A DNA stretch of 64,000 nt from Diospyros lotus. Its lineage: Eukaryota > Streptophyta > Magnoliopsida > Ericales > Ebenaceae. The position numbers and the translations under genes are program-made. The stretch lies in assembly GCF_014633365.1 (NCBI RefSeq), contig NC_068352.1:6068393-6132392 (forward strand), written 5' to 3'. The stretch's first letter is position 1, and every line of letters starts with the position of its first letter. The notes beneath the pieces were generated by a model that saw only the letters and a list, made by a program, of their open reading frames with translations, was not told the DNA's origin and made no database searches. Shown one piece after another: positions 57,101 to 64,000 of this stretch.

Positions 57101-60100
57101 CTTGAGGACAAATGTAACCTTAGCTAGTTCTGCTGATCTCTCTGATAGGTTGTCTGACGCAATCTTCTTACTCTCATCAACCTTCGACTTACCCTTTATT
57201 TTGGTAGCAGGTTCATCCACGTCCATAGCCGTTAAATAGCTTGTGCAAGTTTCATCACTTGTAGGTGAAGGATACTTGAGCACAATTTCTAGAAGCTGAT
57301 CAATTACCTGAGTCAGATTTGCAGGAATTTTTTTGTGGCCTTTGGAACATTTACCAGGTGTGTCATGGGTCTTAGCATCAGAAATTTTTACACAATCATT
57401 AGAAGATGCTCCAATTTCAACACCAGATGCCTTTGATTTCTCCTTTTCCTTTTCCCTTTCCTTTGATAACACCACAACAGTCCTTCCTCCTGATGTCTCC
57501 AACTGACAAACAGCAGCTGCAGCTCTCACAAAAACCTCCGGATCTCTAGAGACAACAGGTGCCATTGATGTCAAAAATGTCCGTGGCGAAAGACGACCAG
57601 AATGGCGGCTTCCACTGAGAGTTTGCCGTATCTCCAATTCCATGGCCGTTTGCAACGTCTGAGTATCCTCAAGTAAATGCCGAATGATTGCAGATGCCAG
57701 GGTGTCATATCCAGGAAAGAAGCAACTTCTTGGAAGACTAAAAAGAGAAGCCATACCTCCATTCTCAAGGAATTGCAAAGCCAGAGAATGTGTTTTTGTC
57801 AAACGAGCACATAACTGAAGAACAGCTTGCATGACCACAGCATGAACATGCTGTTTAATCAAATCACAAGCAACAGAGAGTACCTGGTTACTCTCCTCAA
57901 TAGTCAGATAGCCAGTAGATTTTCCAAAAATCTTCTCAAAGGCAGTTTCAGATTCTTTCTCATGGACTTCTGGAGTGGATTTTTTCTCAGTAACTCCTCC
58001 TGAAGCAGACAATGGAGCTTGCTCTCCAGATGAATCGGGTATAGTCACTGAATTAATTCCTTCCATGTTATCAGAAGAAACTCTTGGCCTTGACTGCAAC
58101 AAGTTATCCAAGATAAGAAGCAATGAGCTAATGCATTTTGGAGCCAGGACTTCACTTCCCGACTCAGTTCTAGCCCTGAAGTTCATCAAGATATCTATGG
58201 CTGTAGAGACGACACCATTTTTTGCTGCAATTTCTCTTGTGCTTCCATCTTCAAAAAGAAGCAATGCTAAAATATGTGATACCATACTTAAAGCACTTGT
58301 ATCCTTCATAAATTCCAATGGACAAAGCTTAAGCTGCTCAATAAGATAAGATACCACTCTTGGCCGATCTTCTCCTTTATTCCGATTAGAAAGGGTCACA
58401 AGCAAGTCAGTCAAAGGGAATGCCATTGAGTCATTACTCTGGAATAACTTTGTCACTGAAGTAAGGATATCATCTACAGGGGGTGACTTTGTTTGGCTCT
58501 CTTCTGTGAGGACATCCATTGATTTATCAACACTATCAGCTTTAGAGGTTTCTGATGAACTTCCTAGTGACAAAGCAAGTGCTCGAGCTAGTTCATCATC
58601 CTCCTGCACTGGATCTTCAGCATGACTAAACAACCATTCCATAGCCATTTCAACACTATTCGTTTCCACACGTCTCAATGCTTCCTCTGCCCTTGCCCTT
58701 GTGAAACCCATCTCCACAATTGTAGCAATAGTAGTTTCATCAGGTGGCGGGGCCACAAAACGTTGGTTTGTACTCCCTGACATGCCACTGCGACTTCGCT
58801 TCACATCTCCAACACCAGAATATATATGAGTAACAAGCGAAACAATGGAAGTGATAAAACCAGGACTACAATTGGGAAACATAGGATGCTTCCACACAGG
58901 AAGTATCACATCCAAAACCTGAGACTGAAGCATGCGAACAAATACCTCTCTGTCCCTGGGAACAGGAAACAGTCCAATTGACAAACCAACTGCACCAGGC
59001 TGGACAAGCAACTGTGCCTGAGAGGCAGAGGTTGAAGATAGAAGTAGAGAAGAATTAACAAAATACTCAAGCAAGCGGCAATAGCTCTGCAATGTGTCCA
59101 GCAGCCATGAACTGTGAGACAATTTACTTCCTTCCCCAGTCTTATCATGATCAACACCACATGCAGCAGGAATAGAGTAAGGTGGCGTCCATAATAGCTG
59201 ACTTGTAGCTTCAAATGTTGTAAGCAGTTCCTTGAAGGTTCCATTTACATAAAAATTATTGACCATTGCCGTATAACAAGTACGCCGCCTAGTATCAAAT
59301 GTAAGTGCTGCCATGTCATCCACAACCTTTCCAAGATAGCGACACTTCACTGAGAGTGGCACATCAATCCCACTAGAAGTAGGATAGCCTGAAAAACTAA
59401 GAGCATCAAGAAAAACTTTAACCAACGCAGTTCCAATGCTCTTTGAAAATGAACCCAATGATCCCGATTCAGTTCGACGACGATTTGGCGATGTGAATCC
59501 TCTGACAAGAGCAGTGAAGAAAGACCGCATAGTCGAACCAAGCTTATCCAATGTTTCTGAAACAAGAACATCCGGACTTTTCTTCTTCATTTCTTGGGAA
59601 GAAGTCTCTGGTGCATTTGATAAAATTTCAGAATCTATGTTCAAAGCCTCTAGATGCCTGCCAGTCCTTCCACCCCTAAGTCGTGACAACCCATGTCGAC
59701 TGCGACGGTTAAAGCCTTCACCAGACCGAACAACAGAGAGAAAATCACGCTCAGTGCCCCAGTGGGGTTGGGAAGAACTCCTTACAGAAACAGGATTCAT
59801 GTATCTCACAACAGGAATATTTCCATCCTCATCACTCTCTCTTCCAGCAGCATTGGATACACCTGCATCTGCATTTTCAGATTCCAATTCAACATTCTGT
59901 TTGCCATCCACCTTGGAATCACAACATAGGGAAATCTGCCATAGTACTTCCTTGTAAACCCTCCCAAGCTCTTTTAATACATCAGCATCTGCAGTAGCCA
60001 ACTCAGACACTACAGTAGTTGTGCCCTTCAACAAAGAATTGGATAGTGCTAGGATACCTTCAAGACTAGAAAGACACCTCAAGACTTTCATTTGTTTTGA

Positions 60101-62881
60101 AGATTCTAACTGAGCAATTTGTGTCCCACCAACTGTGACCAAGATCTCATTGACTGATTTTAAATACTCTCTCAAAAATGAACATACAGCTCGAGCAAGT
60201 GAAGCAGAATGCTGTGCAGAGAAGTTCTTAAATGCCACAGAGATGCTCTGACCAACAGATACGGAAATAGGCATTAACGGCAAAACAAACAATTGCAAAA
60301 CAGCTTCAATTCCTTTCTTCTCAACAAATATCCGACAAGTATCAGCATTCTGAAGAACTGTTTCAAGAAGACGGGCAGCATTGCTTACAAAATCAGGAAG
60401 AAAAGACTCCACATTAACTAATGAGGCATCGGGAGTGGCCTCAGAAGACTGCTCAGACTTCTCATTCTTGCACAATCCCTTATCATCGGACAAATCTAAA
60501 CTTCTCTCTTCAGCATCAGTTTCCATGGGAACAGGAGTTGAACAGCATATAGAATCAGTTGAAGAGGAAGCAGCAGCTTCTACCCCAGATCCTATCTTTG
60601 CAATGGCATTCAAAATCTCAACCATCATCTCTACACCAGGACCACGCAATGAGGAAGCATGGCGCATTAGTTCATCAAGACCACCAGACAAAGATCCAGG
60701 TGTATCACCAGAAAGGGCACGCAGGTATGTCTTGGAAGTAAATATTTTCACAAAGCACTTCAAAGCATTGCGATCTTTCACAGCCTGAAGGCCACTGTTG
60801 TTGAGGCACAAAGCATCCAAGCATTGAGGTATGCATGTAATGGCTTCTGCAGAGCAGAGGACACCATCCATTATAGCATCTATGAATGCAGATGGAAGAC
60901 CAGCTGCTTCTAGTACTGGAAAACAAGTAGGATCTTTATGGATTAGATCACTCATGACAGTGGCTGCAAGTGAGAAGACTCCACCACCAAAATCTTTTGC
61001 TCTTCGAAAAATAATGCACAAGCAATGTGGCAACAAACTCTCCTCTGAACCATAAATACGGGCAGTGCTTCCAGGGGCATACGTACCAAGAGAAATGGCA
61101 CGTAATAAAGCTTTAATCAGCAACCGCCGATAATATGCAACCAATGCCTCTGAGTAAAGAGGGTGCACATTATCAAGCATGGCAGAAGTACCTGCAACTA
61201 CCTGGGTGCCACTATATTCAGAACCCTCCAGCTCAGTAGAAGCAATTTGCTGCTTTGAGCCATTTTCCACATAAGACACCTCTACTTTCAGCCTTGAAAT
61301 GGTATCATCTAATCCCCCAAGGTCTCTAAACAGTGCGGCAGCTGGGTTGCTGTAATCCATAAAAGCTTCTAGAACATGTACAGCCATACTAACTAAATGC
61401 AGGTGTTGGGCATCTGTATCTTTAAGAAGAGGCAGCAGAGTGGGTATAAATCCTGCTTCACGCATTGCAGAGCAACCTGATGATGATGAGACCAGCACAG
61501 TGACCAGAGATAATAAAGCCTCTGCAAAAACAACAGACCACTTGGAAGAATTACTGACAACAGAATCAATGGCCTTCTGCATAAGGCTAGAAAGGATGCC
61601 ACGGTGCCCTCCAGATGTTACAGCAGTCAGTACACTAGGTTGCCGAGACCGGTCTTGACATAAAGCAACCAAGGAAAGAAGACTCAGAATTCGAATCTTT
61701 TCAGGAACTGCATCTTCATAGCTCAGTAATGACACCAACTCATTAATGAACTCCGGCTCAGTGTTAAAGAAAGAACCCAAGTCATCAGTATCACCACATG
61801 CTTGAACAAGAACTATAAAGGCGTACAGCCGAATGCACATGTACTGCTGTCGGGCAGCTAAGGAGCTGAAAGCTCTTGCAAATCGTAATCTTGTCAAAAG
61901 AGAAAATCTTAAAGATGGAGGTACTTTGTACTCTATAACTAACTTATTCAGAAGTTCAAGATCAGATTCTTGATAAGTGTTAATGTTAGGCAAATGAATA
62001 ATTTGTAAGCCCTCAGCTGCCTGTTCAGCAGCTAGAAATTCATTAGACACCTCATTTGCTTCATAGAACTCAAAATGGAGGGTGGAACCTAACTCATGAG
62101 CAATTGGTTCAGATCCACCCTCTGTAGCACATGTAATTAATCCAAGGCCTTCTTCCTTTCCTCCCCAACCTTGTGCAAAAGCAAACAATTTTGAATTAAG
62201 AGAAGAATCTCTTATGATGTACTTTCCAATTGTTTTCTTCAAGAAAGCTGCCAAAGTTTGCAGGCAAGCCTCAACAACATCTGCATCAGTGGAAGCAAGC
62301 AGAGACGAAAGATGATGCTGCATTATCATGACAAAAGAGAACATTAAACCTCACAAAGATGGGAAAGGTATAATGTAAAAAACGAACTGCTGACACCAAA
62401 TGATTCACACACACACAAAGAGATAAAAGAAAAGGGAAAATAATTAGCTTGTTGAAAGAGTATCACATACGTAAAAGAAAATACCTCATAAGAACTACAG
62501 AAGTGTTTATTTGTACAGTTCTCCAAGATTATCCTTATAACACGGAGGATCTGAAGGACAGCCTCCCTTGGGAAGGGAGGATCAGATTCCAGGAAATTAT
62601 CCTCAACCTGCAAGTCCTTCCTTGTCTTTACGTGCTTTTCAAAAAATGTATCAAAGTGATTAAAGAGATCCGCCCAATGATGAAAATCTCCCTGCAATAA
62701 TTCAACAATCATTAATCTAACTGCCAAGAAGCGGGTTTCTGAATTGCCAAGCAGCATTTCAAATTGAGCAAAGGCTGAAACATACCTTGTCAAACTCCCA
62801 AACAAAACCTTTCAGGGGTTCCTCTATATTTTCAAGTGGAGTAGCTACCACACCATCAATGAACGATCTAATTTTTGGAGG
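49015..62881 (-). CDS. Giant HECT E3 ubiquitin-protein ligase, UPL1/UPL2-like
   Basis: Fifteen exons join in phase: 62881-62786, 62691-62485, 62317-54980, 54888-54319, 54241-53924, 53411-53210, 53115-52826, 52561-52272, 52034-50903, 50771-50625, 50511-50431, 50260-50035, 49945-49806, 49335-49229, 49117-49015. They give 3,748 residues; only a short first exon with the ATG is missing beyond 64000. Arabidopsis UPL1/UPL2 are about 3,660-3,680 residues. The N-terminal part matches DUF908/DUF913. A UBA domain ([20 protein letters not shown]) lies near residue 1,290 and a UIM-like [12 protein letters not shown] follows. A long acidic tract sits near residue 2,160. UBM/DUF4414 repeats ([34 protein letters not shown]) precede the C-terminal HECT domain. 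The protein transfers ubiquitin from E2 to its own cysteine and then to substrates. No stops or frameshifts are seen. Confidence 0.96.
49538..49597. repeat. Poly-A, (TA)n and (GA)n compound microsatellite
   Basis: An A-run, a TA run and a GA run follow one another inside an intron of the HECT ligase gene. Confidence 0.95.
54980..62317 (-). CDS. Giant exon of the UPL1/UPL2-like ligase (7,338 bp)
   Basis: This single exon encodes 2,446 residues, from [20 protein letters not shown] to GGPANEQ. It covers DUF908/DUF913 (helical repeat-like, for example [19 protein letters not shown]), the UBA and UIM-like segment (about 58745-58560), a basic stretch [11 protein letters not shown], the acidic tract of D/E runs (about 56165-56030) and a conserved block [20 protein letters not shown]. 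The acceptor is ATAATGCAG and the donor GAGCAG/GTGGTA. The ATG at 62344 lies in the intron and is not a start. Confidence 0.94.
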
Positions 62882-63062
62882 CTGACGGGCAATAGAAAAA
62901 TGATAATCATACTTCTAAGCATTGATTAAACATTTACAAAGTACAAATGATAAAATGAAATGACATAATAGACAAGAGGCAACCAAGAAATGCACAGAAG
63001 GCGAATAGTAAATTTAATAGGCATAGAACATAAAGAGAATTTTGGGGTGGGGGGGGGGGGGG

Positions 63063-63094
<32 letters not shown>

Positions 63095-64000
63095 CAAATG
63101 CAAATTCAGTTATCAGATAAGAGTATTTAAGTAATTAAAAGTAACACCACAGGAACATGAACATGACACTTCCACAAGATCTTTCTTTACTATTTCTAAT
63201 TAGTGCGCAGGAAAAAGCAACATCAAAAGCCATGTATCCTAAAAATTAATGCCCTTTCATTAGATAGGTCCAGAACTAAAATTACATTTATGACCAAAAT
63301 TTTGTTAAAAAAAAAAGAGAGATAGCATAGGAGGAGGCCAGCCACTACACCTACAGACAAACAAGCCATGACAAAAAAAAAAAAAAGTAAAATCATTAAA
63401 AAAAACTGATAAAACACCTAGCTAAAGGATACATTTTATAAAGAAAAAAAATAAATAAATAAAGGGTCAGTTAGAAACATTAATACCACTTAGAGGTTTC
63501 CCTCGATTAGAAGAAACAAACATGCTATCCCTGATAATGCTCATCAAATACAGTAAAAAAGGCCTAAACCCTCATCCATTTCCCCCCTTCCTCTTAACTA
63601 TGGGCAATGTCTTTCTCTCTCACAACTTCAGAAAACCATATGAACTGCACACATAGTTATAACCATTTCAAATTGCCTCACTCTTGGTCATGCAGAACAT
63701 AATCAACCAATTCAATGTCTTCCCTACACATGCAGTACCTATTTTCAAACATTAGGCGGCCATCTCCAAATCAAATTGTCATTTCATGCTGTCCAGATAA
63801 AACAGTTAACTTGCGAGGTTAACTCAGAAGCACAAATCCCTCCCAAGCAAAAGGAAGAGCCTCTCCTGCCCCCCAAGGCCTCATTAAAATTTCAAAAGCA
63901 ACTCACTCAAGCTCTTTCATCCCCAAGTATCATCTCCCTCACTAACAGAGATCCATTAAAAGTACCAAGATCCACCAACATCATAAACATGCTTGTTTGA
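62882..64000 (-). other. Intron 1 of the UPL1/UPL2-like gene (partial)
   Basis: The stretch upstream of the exon starting at 62881 shows no basic start peptide like the MKLKRRR-type first exon of the family, so exon 1 must lie beyond 64000. It includes a G-run, TA and AG microsatellite at about 63046-63096 and A-runs near 63310 and 63375. Short plus-strand frames at the right end show no known motif. Confidence 0.6.

Noticed and set aside
55061..61658. Many plus-strand frames of 60-170 codons
   Set aside because: They lie opposite the long coding exon of the HECT ligase and have no recognisable motifs; they are antisense shadows.
62318..62344. ATG at 62344 as start of the HECT ligase
   Set aside because: It is in the intron before the acceptor at 62317. 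Exons 62881-62786 and 62691-62485 encode the conserved upstream part in phase.
1..64000. tRNA, rRNA or organelle-derived sequence
   Set aside because: I saw no tRNA cloverleaf or rRNA segment; tRNA-like strings are retrotransposon primer-binding sites. A tRNA-finding program was not available, so a missed tRNA is possible.

Overview
The window is plant nuclear DNA, most likely from a eudicot. It has spliced genes with GT-AG introns (and one GC-AG donor), LTR retrotransposons primed by initiator Met-tRNA, and a hAT transposon. No bacterial features are present. Two host genes can be reconstructed, both on the minus strand; almost everything else is mobile DNA.

Host gene 1 (minus, 27062 to beyond position 1) is an RsmB/NOL1-NOP2-Sun (NSUN) type rRNA cytosine-5 methyltransferase with an N-terminal NusB-like domain. 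Exons 1-3 lie at 27062-26942, 26010-25856 and 25438-25325. Exon 4 lies at 243-178, at the other end of the first 25 kb. All phases agree. Intron 3 is therefore about 25.1 kb and holds a nest of transposons.

Inside that intron, from left to right: a block of 32-bp tandem repeats around a Tat-like gypsy LTR remnant (1095-2530); a scrambled old Copia element (A, about 2690-14110); a Copia element with 195-bp LTRs inserted in A's RT segment (B, 3463-12052, duplication AGTTG); a hAT transposon inserted in B (6751-10327, duplication GGTGAAAC) with an uninterrupted three-exon 771-aa transposase; a deleted minus-strand Ty3/gypsy chromovirus (C, 14262-19009); a fuller but decayed plus-strand chromovirus (D, 19058-24349, duplication CCTAG); and a fold-back element (about 24356-24820).

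From 27.2 to 42.5 kb I see no convincing host gene. The stretch holds AT-rich degenerate repeats, a second Tat-like LTR remnant, two large solo LTRs with perfect target duplications (29165-31844, TGCTT; 34058-36545, CATCT), a 56-bp triplicated repeat, two hypothetical ORFs and a possible small secreted-protein ORF. A Tork/Tnt1-like Copia element with 0.6-kb LTRs (F) occupies 42496-47921.

Host gene 2 (minus, 62881-49015 plus a first exon beyond the window) is a giant HECT E3 ubiquitin ligase of the UPL1/UPL2 class. I assembled 15 exons in phase, giving 3,748 residues with the DUF908/DUF913 N-terminal region, UBA and UIM-like segments, a long acidic tract, UBM/DUF4414 repeats and a C-terminal HECT domain. 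The two host genes share a strand but have no evident functional link.
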